A DNA stretch of 41,474 nucleotides, taken from positions 1 to 41,474 of the forward strand of contig JAHWKB010000003.1 of the NCBI GenBank assembly GCA_019348115.1. The letters are read 5' to 3'. A model generated the notes under the pieces. The model saw only the letters and a list, made by a program, of their open reading frames with translations. It was not told where the DNA came from and did not search any database. The DNA comes from Actinomycetota bacterium. GTDB lineage: Bacteria > Actinomycetota > Nitriliruptoria > Nitriliruptorales > Nitriliruptoraceae. A program made the translations under genes and the position numbers. Positions 13,907 to 22,192 of the stretch are shown piece by piece. Positions within the stretch are counted from its first letter, which is position 1, and each line of letters begins with the position of its first letter.

Positions 13907-14461
13907 GTGGATGAGCGCGCAGGTCCCCGGAGCCGTCCCCGGCGTCGGTCGGCGGGCGTCCTCGTGGCGCTCGCCGTGGCCGCGTGCGGCGACGCGGGGG
14001 GGACCACGCCGGCGGCGTCGCCCGCCGACCTGGCCGCTCTCCCGCCGGTCCTGCAGAGCCCTGGCGCCATCGACCCGGCGCTGCTCCAGCCCCTCCGCGG
14101 CCTGGGGCCGTGCGACGTCCACCCCAACGCCATCGACCTCGAGCCGATCGACGGGCTCGTCCTCCCCCCCGACGCGGTCGTGACCGAGCGCTCGGACGAC
14201 GGGCCGCTCACGACCGTCCGCGGCTACGTCCCGCTGACTCCCGTGCAGATCCGGGTCGTCTACCAGCGCGACCCCGACCTCCAGATCGTCCAGGTCGAGG
14301 ACGAGGTGCGCGAGTCCGAGACCCTCCTCGACAGCGGCGAGTACCGCCTGTTCGTCAAGGCGCAGGCGGTCTGCGAGCAGGGCTCGGTGTTCCTCGCGGT
14401 GCTCGCGCCCCGTGTCGCCCAGCACAACGTCCCCGCCCCGGCCGGAGGAGGCTCCCCGTGA
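13907..14461 (+). CDS. Putative lipoprotein
   Basis: GTG start, Arg-rich n-region, hydrophobic stretch and lipobox VAAC. Stop overlaps the next start (GTGA). Confidence 0.6.
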   Translation: MDERAGPRSRPRRRSAGVLVALAVAACGDAGGTTPAASPADLAALPPVLQSPGAIDPALLQPLRGLGPCDVHPNAIDLEPIDGLVLPPDAVVTERSDDGPLTTVRGYVPLTPVQIRVVYQRDPDLQIVQVEDEVRESETLLDSGEYRLFVKAQAVCEQGSVFLAVLAPRVAQHNVPAPAGGGSP

Positions 14462-15159
14462 CCGTCGTGTTCGCCATCCGCTGTGCGGACGGGCTCGTGC
14501 TCGCATCCGACACCCAGATCACCCAGAGCGACCGTGGGGTGAGCTTCCCCGCCGCGAAGCTCCACGCCCTCGGCGACCGCGCCGCGTGGGGTGGCAGCGG
14601 GGCCCGGGCCGTGCTCGAGGACGTCGAGAAGGCCTTCGACGCCGGCGCGCCCGAGATCCTCGCCGCCGAGGACATCAGCCGCGAGATCCGCGAGCGGGTC
14701 CGTCCCATCTTCGAGCACCACTACCAGGAGTTCATCGAGGAGATCCCGGGCCACGACAACCCGGACGCCACCCCGGCGGCCTACGTGCTGGCCGCCGGGT
14801 ACGTCCGCGGGGAGCCGTTCATCGTCGAGGTGACCCCCAACAACATCGTCGGCCGGTACGAGGACATCGGCTTCCACGCGATCGGCGGCGGGTCACCCCT
14901 GGCGCAGCAGGCGGGGGCGATGCTGGCGCACTTCCGGATGCTGGAGCGCAGCGTCGATCACGGCGTGGTGGTCGCCGTGCGCGTCCTCGACACCCTCTCC
15001 TCGACCGCCCCGAGCGTGGGGGGCCCCTTCCAGGTCTTCCGGCTCCACCCGGACGGCTCGACGCTGCTGACCGACGGCGACCTCGACGAGGCCCGCCGCC
15101 ACGTCGGGCGCTGGATCGAGCTCGAGAAGGAGGCCCTCGACCGGCTCTTCGACGGCTGA
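14458..15159 (+). CDS. Proteasome beta-subunit-like Ntn hydrolase
   Basis: fMet-TVVFAIRCADGLVLASDTQ...PAAKL: Thr1, Asp17 and Lys33 at proteasome spacing; AIGGGSPLAQQ resembles the proteasome GxGS segment. Confidence 0.75.
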   Translation: MTVVFAIRCADGLVLASDTQITQSDRGVSFPAAKLHALGDRAAWGGSGARAVLEDVEKAFDAGAPEILAAEDISREIRERVRPIFEHHYQEFIEEIPGHDNPDATPAAYVLAAGYVRGEPFIVEVTPNNIVGRYEDIGFHAIGGGSPLAQQAGAMLAHFRMLERSVDHGVVVAVRVLDTLSSTAPSVGGPFQVFRLHPDGSTLLTDGDLDEARRHVGRWIELEKEALDRLFDG

Positions 15160-15195
15160 CCGCGACCGATCGGCTCCGAGCCCTTCAGGCCGGCC

Positions 15196-15849
15196 GTGAG
15201 GCTGCCGACGGGACCCGGGAGCCCCCTCCGCCGGAGACGTCCCTTGCGCCACTCGACGACCCGGGTCCACGACCAGCGCTGGACCGACCGCGAGTTCCGT
15301 GCCCTCGTCCGCCCGCTGCAGCCACCGTCGCCCGCGGTCCGGGCCTGGCGGGCCGCTCCGACGGCCGCCAGCGACGTCCGGCTGACCCCGCACCACGACC
15401 GCCGCTCGATCCCCACCGTCGTCGTGGTCGCCGGCTCCCTCGCGTTCGCGCTCACGGGGATCCTCTCGGGCGATGTGGGACTCGCCGTCGCGATGAGCCT
15501 CGCTGGCCTCGCGGCGTGTGCCGTCCTCGGCTCGGACCAGGCCCGCACGTCGCTCACCGTCACCGAGGACGGCCGCGTGGAGGTCGCCAACGGCGTCCAT
15601 CGTCGCATCACGACCGTGCCGGCGGTCGCGGTCGCGCGGATCTCGGTGCCCCGGCGGACGAGGTCACGCTGGGACCCCCGACGCCTCGCCGGCGAGCTGC
15701 TCCTGCACAACGGCGATCGGGTCCCGGTCCGGGCGCTCGCGCACGACCCGTCGCGCCCGGCCGATCTCGCCCGTGCCGTGTACCTCGCCCGCGCTGCCGT
15801 GCAGGCTTGCCAGGACGCCGGCGCCGCCCTGGACACCCGCCGGGTCTGA
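15196..15849 (+). CDS. Membrane protein, two TM segments followed by a PH-like beta-rich domain
   Basis: PTVVVVAGSLAFALTGILSGDVGLAVAMSLAGLAACAVLGS then SLTVTEDGRVEVANGVHRRITTVPAVAVARISVPRR. Confidence 0.55.
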   Translation: MRLPTGPGSPLRRRRPLRHSTTRVHDQRWTDREFRALVRPLQPPSPAVRAWRAAPTAASDVRLTPHHDRRSIPTVVVVAGSLAFALTGILSGDVGLAVAMSLAGLAACAVLGSDQARTSLTVTEDGRVEVANGVHRRITTVPAVAVARISVPRRTRSRWDPRRLAGELLLHNGDRVPVRALAHDPSRPADLARAVYLARAAVQACQDAGAALDTRRV

Positions 15850-15852
15850 CGG

Positions 15853-16764
15853 CTACTGGCCCTCGAGCTCGTCGACCGTGCGCGGCCAGTCGTCCTTCAG
15901 CAGGCGGGACAGGCTGCGGTCGGCGAGGAGCTTGCCGCCGGTCTGGCAGCGCGGGCAGTAGTTGGTCTCGTTGTCCGCGTAGCGGATCCGCTGGACCTGC
16001 GTCCCGCACACCGGGCAGGGCTCGCCGAACTTGCCGTGGACCGCGAAGTCGGGCCGGAACGCCGTGACCTTCTCGGGGAACCCCTCCCCCGTCTCGGCCG
16101 CGAGCCGGTCGACCCACTCGGTCAGCACCTCGACCGTGGCCGCGTGGAGTCTGGCGAGCTCCTCGTCCGTCAGCTGGCCCGTCCGCTTCACCGGCGACAG
16201 CCGTGCGCGGTGCAGGATCTCGTCGCTGAAGGCGTTGCCGATCCCGCTGAAGATGCGCGGGTCGGTGAGCCCGCGCTTCAGGGTCCGGTTCTCCCGCGTC
16301 AGGGCGGCACGGAACGCCTCGGGGTCGGCGTCGAGGGGCTCGATCCCGCCGCGGTCGTGCTCGCGCAGGGCTTCCTCACCGCGGACGAGCGACAGGCTGG
16401 CGCGCTTCTTCGTCCCGGCCTCCGTGAGCACCAGCGTGCCGGCGTCGCCGAAGTCGAAGGCAGCGAGCCCGACCTTGCCCGGGACCTTCGCTCCCGGCTC
16501 GCGCCAGCGCAGACGGCCGGCGATCATGAGGTGGAGGACGGCGAAGACCGTCTCGGGCTCGCTCTCGATGTCGGCGAACTCGAGCACGATGCGCTTGCCG
16601 AGACGCCGGAGGCCGGTCACGACCTCGCCCTCGATCACGGACACCGGGGGGTCGTAGGTCTTCAGGAGCGAGAACCCGGTGATGCGGGCACGTTCGAGCC
16701 GGACCCCCAGGACCCGCGCGCGGAGGGCCCGCAGGTAGTCCTCGATGTCGGGGAGCTCCGGCAC
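15853..16764 (-). CDS. Fpg/Nei-family DNA glycosylase
   Basis: (fM)PELPDIEDYLRAL, RRLGKRIVLEF, SGIGNAFSDEILHRARLSP, zinc finger CPVCG...YCPRCQTGG. GTG start abuts the dciA stop. Confidence 0.88.
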   Translation of the reverse strand: MPELPDIEDYLRALRARVLGVRLERARITGFSLLKTYDPPVSVIEGEVVTGLRRLGKRIVLEFADIESEPETVFAVLHLMIAGRLRWREPGAKVPGKVGLAAFDFGDAGTLVLTEAGTKKRASLSLVRGEEALREHDRGGIEPLDADPEAFRAALTRENRTLKRGLTDPRIFSGIGNAFSDEILHRARLSPVKRTGQLTDEELARLHAATVEVLTEWVDRLAAETGEGFPEKVTAFRPDFAVHGKFGEPCPVCGTQVQRIRYADNETNYCPRCQTGGKLLADRSLSRLLKDDWPRTVDELEGQ

Positions 16765-17289
16765 CTAGTCGTCCGCCTCGCGGGCGGTCGTGCCCTGGAG
16801 CGGACCGACGACGACCGTGACCTGGCGCACCATCCCCTGACCGAGCACGTCGTTGGCCTTCTCGGCGACGTGGGCCAGCATGTACTTGAGCTGCGTCGCC
16901 CACGACGCGTTCTCGGCGCGGACGAGGAGGTTGCCGCTCGCGAGCCGGACCGGCTCGCAGCGGGCAGCGAGGTCCGCGCCGACGATGTCCGTCCAGCGCG
17001 AGAAGATGGTCGCCCCCCGGACGCGGGTGTCCCACCGCTTCCTCGCGACGAAACCCTCGAGGACGTCGCCGAGCGCCTCCGGCCGCTGCATGATCCGCAG
17101 CCGCTCGTCCTCGTCGGCGAGCGTCCAGTCGTCGTCGGTCGGTGGACGCGGGTCGAAGTCCCGACGGGCGGCCCGGCTGCGTTCGGCCGCGGCCTTGGCA
17201 CGCCGGCGCGCGTAGGGGTCCGCACCCCAGCGATCCGCGGCGTTGGCCTGCAGATCGCGGGTGCGGCGGTCCTCCTCGCGCGGGCTCAC
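16765..17289 (-). CDS. dciA: DUF721 / DciA-type protein
   Basis: LGDVLEGFVARKRWDTRVRGATIFSRWTDIVGADLAARCEPVRLASGNLLVRAENASWATQLKYM. GTG at 17289 overlaps the upstream TGA. Confidence 0.8.
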   Translation of the reverse strand: MSPREEDRRTRDLQANAADRWGADPYARRRAKAAAERSRAARRDFDPRPPTDDDWTLADEDERLRIMQRPEALGDVLEGFVARKRWDTRVRGATIFSRWTDIVGADLAARCEPVRLASGNLLVRAENASWATQLKYMLAHVAEKANDVLGQGMVRQVTVVVGPLQGTTAREADD

Positions 17290-19316
17290 ACCTGGCGTCG
17301 CGGCCGACGCGTCAGGCCGAAGGCGATGAGCAGCGCCCCGATGGCGAACGTGGCGGCTCCCCCGCCGGTCGTCGGCAGCGCCGGGCCGGCGTCCGGCTCG
17401 GGTGCCGGCGCCGGGCGCGTCGTCGTCGGCGCCGGTGGCGGAGCCGCCGACAGGTCGGGCCCGCCGACCTGTCGGATGTGCAGCGGCAACGCGACGGCGC
17501 CGCCCTGCCTGGTGTCGGACACGGCGATGTGGATGAGCCCGTCGTTCGCGGCCGCGACCGAGAAGTAGTCCCCGAGCCGGCGGTCGGTCAGGTCCGTCTG
17601 GCAGAGCGTGCCGTGCTGGCAGATGGTCCCGGTGTGGATGGGCTCGCTCGAGGCCCGGGCGACGCGGAAGCCGGCGAACTCCCCGTCGGCGCAGCCCAGG
17701 CCGGTGCTCGTGGTCGCCGTCGCGACGTTCCACTGCACGTCGTCGCCGCCGTCCTCGCCCGGGAGGGTGCTGTCGACGACCTTGTCGCCCTGGAGCCACG
17801 TCACCACGACCTGCCCCGGCGCGCCGACGGCGATCCACGGCCACACATCGGCGTTCGCGTCGGGGTCCACGCGGACGGGGAGCGAGAACGTCTCGCCGTC
17901 CGAAGACGCCGCGTAGTAGATGCCGGCGGGGCGCAGGCCCGATCCGTTGTCGGACCAGGTGACGTAGAGGTTGCCCTCGTCGTCGAGCGCGAGGGTCGGG
18001 TCGATGAGACGCTGGACGCCGGTGAGCCCGACGCCGCTCACGACGGGGATGAGCTCGACGGTGAAGTCGGTCTCCTCCTCACGGATGTTCGGGAACCGGG
18101 CGACGCTGATGTCGCCGGCGCTCGTGACGGAGAGCTCGTAGAGGATGCCGCGGTCGCGGTCGATCCGGATGTCTCCGACCCCGTCGGAGTTCGTGGTCGA
18201 CGCCGCGCCCCAGGTCACGCCGCCGTCGGTGGACTTGGCCATGAAGTGCCCGACGTTCCCGATGGGATCGGCCGGGAAAGACCCGCCACCGAAGCCGTTG
18301 GCGGTCATGTACACCTCGTTCTCGCGGTCGCCCTCCATCCATTGACGGTCCGAGGACGTGAACGCGAACACGTTCTGCAGCCCGTAGGAGCGACCGCCGT
18401 CGGTCGACTTGTACATCGCCACGTTCGCGAGGTTGATCTCGGACGTGTAGACGTTGCCCGCGGCGTCGATCGCGAACTCCGGGTCGCTGAAGCCGGTCGC
18501 CGGGAGCCCCGCGAGCGGGGCGACGTCGCCCTCGCCGGGACCCTGCCGCGGCACGAACGAGAAGTCGACGCCGTCCTCGGACACGTAGCTGTAGGTCTGT
18601 CCCTGGTAGTTCTCGATGAACGCGGCCGTGGTCGGATCCAACGCCGTCGGGGTGTAGAAGTGGGTGGTCCCCGCGTGGCTGCCCCAGAGGAGCTGACCGT
18701 CGGGGTGGACCTCGATCAGCGGCTCCCCGCCGGCGCGGCTCTCGTCGATGTAGGCCATCTCGAACTTCGGCGTGTCCGATGGCGCGGCGCACGGGGTCCC
18801 GCTGGCGGACAGCGGCGACTTCTCGCTGGCCGTGAGGGTGAAGCTGCCCTCGTAGGACTGCGGGACCACACCGGCGAAGGCGCAGGCCGCGACCCGGTAC
18901 GTCCCCGGCTCGGGGTTGCTGAGGCTCGCGGACTCGGGGGCGTCGACGAAGCCCGAGTCGCCGTTGATCACCTCGCCCTCCGGGGTGACGACGGTGACGA
19001 TGACGTCGGTCGTCGCCGCACCCGGGCCGGTGGCAGTGACCGTCGCAACGGCCTGCACGTCCACGGTGTCGTAGGTGCCGGGCGGCACGGTGAGCTCGAT
19101 CGTGTGGCTGTCCGCCGTCGGGGACTCGGCGCACCCCCCGGACTGCTCCGCACCCGGTGGGATGATCCCCGTCCACGTCGTCGAGGCCTCTGCCCCCGGC
19201 TCCCGCGGGGCCGTCATGTCGCTCGAGGCGGGGTCGCTCGCCAGCACCGGCGCGCTGGCCGAGAGGAGGCCGAGGACTACGAAGGTGATCCCCGTGAGGC
19301 TCAAACGGCGGTGCAT
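17286..19316 (-). CDS. Cell-wall-anchored (LPXTG) BNR/sialidase-like protein
   Basis: Signal peptide MHRRLSLTGITFVVLGLLSASAPVLA; Asp-box-like repeats; C-terminal LPTTGGGAATFAIGALLIAFGLTRRPRRQV sorting signal. Confidence 0.82.
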   Translation of the reverse strand: MHRRLSLTGITFVVLGLLSASAPVLASDPASSDMTAPREPGAEASTTWTGIIPPGAEQSGGCAESPTADSHTIELTVPPGTYDTVDVQAVATVTATGPGAATTDVIVTVVTPEGEVINGDSGFVDAPESASLSNPEPGTYRVAACAFAGVVPQSYEGSFTLTASEKSPLSASGTPCAAPSDTPKFEMAYIDESRAGGEPLIEVHPDGQLLWGSHAGTTHFYTPTALDPTTAAFIENYQGQTYSYVSEDGVDFSFVPRQGPGEGDVAPLAGLPATGFSDPEFAIDAAGNVYTSEINLANVAMYKSTDGGRSYGLQNVFAFTSSDRQWMEGDRENEVYMTANGFGGGSFPADPIGNVGHFMAKSTDGGVTWGAASTTNSDGVGDIRIDRDRGILYELSVTSAGDISVARFPNIREEETDFTVELIPVVSGVGLTGVQRLIDPTLALDDEGNLYVTWSDNGSGLRPAGIYYAASSDGETFSLPVRVDPDANADVWPWIAVGAPGQVVVTWLQGDKVVDSTLPGEDGGDDVQWNVATATTSTGLGCADGEFAGFRVARASSEPIHTGTICQHGTLCQTDLTDRRLGDYFSVAAANDGLIHIAVSDTRQGGAVALPLHIRQVGGPDLSAAPPPAPTTTRPAPAPEPDAGPALPTTGGGAATFAIGALLIAFGLTRRPRRQV

Positions 19317-19386
19317 ACGAACTCCGAACCAGGTGCGGACCCGGCGACGGTAGCGCCCGCCTCGTCCCGAGGGCCCGCAACGCGGA

Positions 19387-20562
19387 TCACGCCGCACCGC
19401 CGGCGGCCGCGGGCCGTGTGTGGACGCTCGAGATGCCGCCCTCGATGCGGACGTCGAGTCGGGCGCCCTCGAGCGGGACGTCGTCCTCGACCGCCGCGGT
19501 CACGAGGACCTGGTCCCAGCGCCCGCAGGCGTCGGCGAGCCGCCCCCGACGGGTCTCGTCGAGCTCGGCGAAGACGTCGTCCAAGAGCACGATCGGCCGG
19601 TCGCCGACCTCGGCGAGGACCTCGTAGGTCGACAGCTTGAGCGCCAGCGCCAGGGACCAGGCCTCCCCGTGGCTGGAGTGGCTCCGCGCCGGCAGCTCGC
19701 CGATGTCGAGGTCGAGGTCGTCGCGGTGCGGTCCCACCAGCGTCACCGCCCGGTGCCGCTCGTCGCCGGCGACCTCCGCCAGGGCCGTCCGGACGGCCGT
19801 CTCGATCGGCTCACGTTCGGGCACGCCCTCGTCCGGGTCCCCGACGACGTCGAGGCCGGCGGAGGACCGGTAGGTGAGCCGGATGCGCTCGGGTCGGTCG
19901 GCGAGGTCCCGGTACGAGCGGTCCACGTGACCGGCGAGCGCGTGGACCGCCGCGATCCGGGCGGCGATGACCGACGTCGCGTGGGTCACGAGCTGCTCGG
20001 TCCAGACGTCGAGCGTGGCCGCCGCGGCATCCCGGGCGGACGGACCCAGGTGCCGGGCCTGCTTCAGGAGGTTGTTGCGCTGCTTCAGCACGCGGTCGTA
20101 CTCGCTCCTCGCCGCGGCGTAGGCCGGTCGGCGCTGCGCGAGCAGGTCGTCGAGGAAGCGCCGCCGCTCCCCCGGGTCGCCGCGGACGATGGCCACGTCC
20201 TCCGGCGCGAACAGGACCACCCGCAGCACCCCGAGCGCGTCGCTGCTGCGCCGGACGTCCTGGCCGTCGACCCGGGTGCGGGTCCGCCGTGACGTGCCCA
20301 CCTCGAGCTCGAGGGTGCGGCGCCGCCCCTCGTCGGTGCGGAGCTCGAGCCGGATCACCCCGAGCTCCTCGCCCGCCCGCACGAGCGGCTGGTCCCCGCT
20401 GACGCGGTGCGAGCCACCCGTCGCGGCCCGGTGGACGGCTTCGAGGAGGTTGGTCTTGCCCTGGGCGTTGGGGCCCACGAGCACCGTCACGCCGGCGTCC
20501 AGGCCGACGGCCGTGGCGGCGTACGACCGCACGTCCTGCAGTTCGATCCTGGTGAGCAGCAC
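19387..20562 (-). CDS. recF: DNA replication/repair protein RecF
   Basis: LLTRIELQDVRSYA, VGPNAQGKTNLLEAVH (Walker A), HGEAWSLALALKLS, VLLDDVFAELD. Confidence 0.97.
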   Translation of the reverse strand: MLLTRIELQDVRSYAATAVGLDAGVTVLVGPNAQGKTNLLEAVHRAATGGSHRVSGDQPLVRAGEELGVIRLELRTDEGRRRTLELEVGTSRRTRTRVDGQDVRRSSDALGVLRVVLFAPEDVAIVRGDPGERRRFLDDLLAQRRPAYAAARSEYDRVLKQRNNLLKQARHLGPSARDAAAATLDVWTEQLVTHATSVIAARIAAVHALAGHVDRSYRDLADRPERIRLTYRSSAGLDVVGDPDEGVPEREPIETAVRTALAEVAGDERHRAVTLVGPHRDDLDLDIGELPARSHSSHGEAWSLALALKLSTYEVLAEVGDRPIVLLDDVFAELDETRRGRLADACGRWDQVLVTAAVEDDVPLEGARLDVRIEGGISSVHTRPAAAGGAA

Positions 20563-20568
20563 CCGGGG

Positions 20569-21699
20569 TCAGCTCACCCGCATGGGCATCAGCAGGTAGG
20601 TGAAGTCGTCGGTCGAAGTCGTGCCGCCGTCCTCCGACGGGTCGTGCTGCGGCTTCAGGACCGCGGGCTTGAGCGCGTCGCGCAGCTCGATGCGGATGCG
20701 GTCGGTGCCGGTCGCCTCGAGGCCGGCGAGCAGGAACGCGGGGTTGAAGGCGATCGCCATGCCGTCGCCGTCGATCTCGGCCGGGAGGGCCTCGGCGGCG
20801 TCACCGATCTCCTGGTTGCCGGCGGAGAGGTCGACCGAGCCGTCCTCGAACGACAGCGTCACCGGGGTGTTGGCCTGCCCCATCGCGACGACCGCGACGC
20901 GCTGCAGCGCCTCGACGAGAGCGGCGCGCTCGACGATCACCGAGGTCTCGAAGCCCTCGGGGAGGAGCTGGCTGTAGTTCGGGAACGAGCCCTCGATCAG
21001 CCGGGTCGTGAGCCGGCGGTCGCCGAACAGGAACGACACCTGCCCCGCCTCGAGCACCAGCGTGATCGAGCCGCCGGCCTCGCTCGAGGCCTTCGCGGCC
21101 TCCTGGAGCGCACGCGCCGGCACGAGCGCCTCGCCCTCGACGTCGGCGTCCCACGCCAGCTCACGGACGGCGAGGCGGTAGCTGTCGGTCGCGGCCGCGA
21201 CGATCCGCCCACCCGTGGCCTCGAGCTTGACGCCGGTCAGCACGGGCCGGGCCTCGTCCGACGAGGCGGCACGGGCGACCTGGGCGACGAGCCGCGAGAA
21301 GGCGTCGGCCTTGACGATCCCCTGGGCGGCGTCCTCGGCCGGCTCGGGGAGCGCCGGGAAGTCGCCGACGGGCATCCCCCGGACGTGGAAGGTCGCGCGG
21401 CCGCAGCGGATCTCGACGCGGTCGGCGTCACCGGACAGCTCGACCGGGGCGTCCGGGAACCGGGCGACGAGCTGGCTCAGGAGCCGACCGGGGAGGAGCA
21501 CCTTGCCGGGCTCGTCGATCTGGACCGGGATGGAGACCTCGGCCGCGACCTCGAGGTCGGTGGCACGACAGGTCATGCGCCCGTCCGCGGCGTCGATCAG
21601 CACACCCGACAGGGCGGGGAGGGTCACCCGGGCTCCCACGGTGCGGGTCGCCCACGACACGGCCTCGGCGAACTCGGCCCGTTCTGCGCGCAACTTCAA
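20569..21699 (-). CDS. dnaN: DNA polymerase III beta sliding clamp
   Basis: LKLRAERAEFAEAVSWATRTV...LSGVLIDA...YLLMPMRVS. TTG start at 21699 with GGAGGAA upstream. Confidence 0.96.
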   Translation of the reverse strand: MKLRAERAEFAEAVSWATRTVGARVTLPALSGVLIDAADGRMTCRATDLEVAAEVSIPVQIDEPGKVLLPGRLLSQLVARFPDAPVELSGDADRVEIRCGRATFHVRGMPVGDFPALPEPAEDAAQGIVKADAFSRLVAQVARAASSDEARPVLTGVKLEATGGRIVAAATDSYRLAVRELAWDADVEGEALVPARALQEAAKASSEAGGSITLVLEAGQVSFLFGDRRLTTRLIEGSFPNYSQLLPEGFETSVIVERAALVEALQRVAVVAMGQANTPVTLSFEDGSVDLSAGNQEIGDAAEALPAEIDGDGMAIAFNPAFLLAGLEATGTDRIRIELRDALKPAVLKPQHDPSEDGGTTSTDDFTYLLMPMRVS

Positions 21700-22192
21700 C
21701 GGTGTTCCTCCCTCTCGACCGTGAGGCCGACTGTGACGCGGCGGGACGCCGCTGGCGCGGGTTCTCCCCAGCACCGGAGTAGAAGCTCTTCTTCTCTGTA
21801 GAAGAACGGGTACGTCGTAGGGGCTGGGGAAGCTGTGGACAACCACCCATCCTCCCTGGTCAGGCCGGCGTTCCGGGGTGAGGACGACGTGTGTGCAACC
21901 GCCCTCGTCGTCCCCACTCGTCCCCATGACACCGGTGTGGTTCGACGGGCGTCCACATCCGTGCACATCCCGTCCACCGGTACTCCACGGGCTGTCCCCA
22001 GGCGGTTCCGCTCCCCTCGTCCGCGCCGGTGGAGGTGCGATCCGGACCCCGTCGCGGGGGCCACGGACCGGCGCGTCCCGTTGTCCACAGCACCCTGTGG
22101 GAACTGGGGAGAACCTAGACGAGAGGTCGAGCCTGGCGGTGGCACCCGGACCGCGGGTCGCACCCCGAGGTCGAGGTCGAGTGTTGCCGCGC
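21700..22192. other. oriC: Probable oriC, dnaA-dnaN part
   Basis: dnaA-dnaN intergenic spacer with perfect DnaA boxes at 21835-21843 (TGTGGACAA) and 22081-22089 (TTGTCCACA) and a local AT-richer TAGAAG/TTCTTC segment at 21779-21807. Confidence 0.75.

Noticed and set aside
12170-14506. Long upstream extension of the sialidase-like ORF (start 14506)
   Set aside because: Extension overlaps the divergent lipoprotein gene; GTG at 13831 gives a proper signal peptide.
16765-17844. 359-aa ORF start for dciA
   Set aside because: First half is antisense-like/frame-shifted overlap with the LPXTG gene; DUF721 homology begins near GTG 17289.
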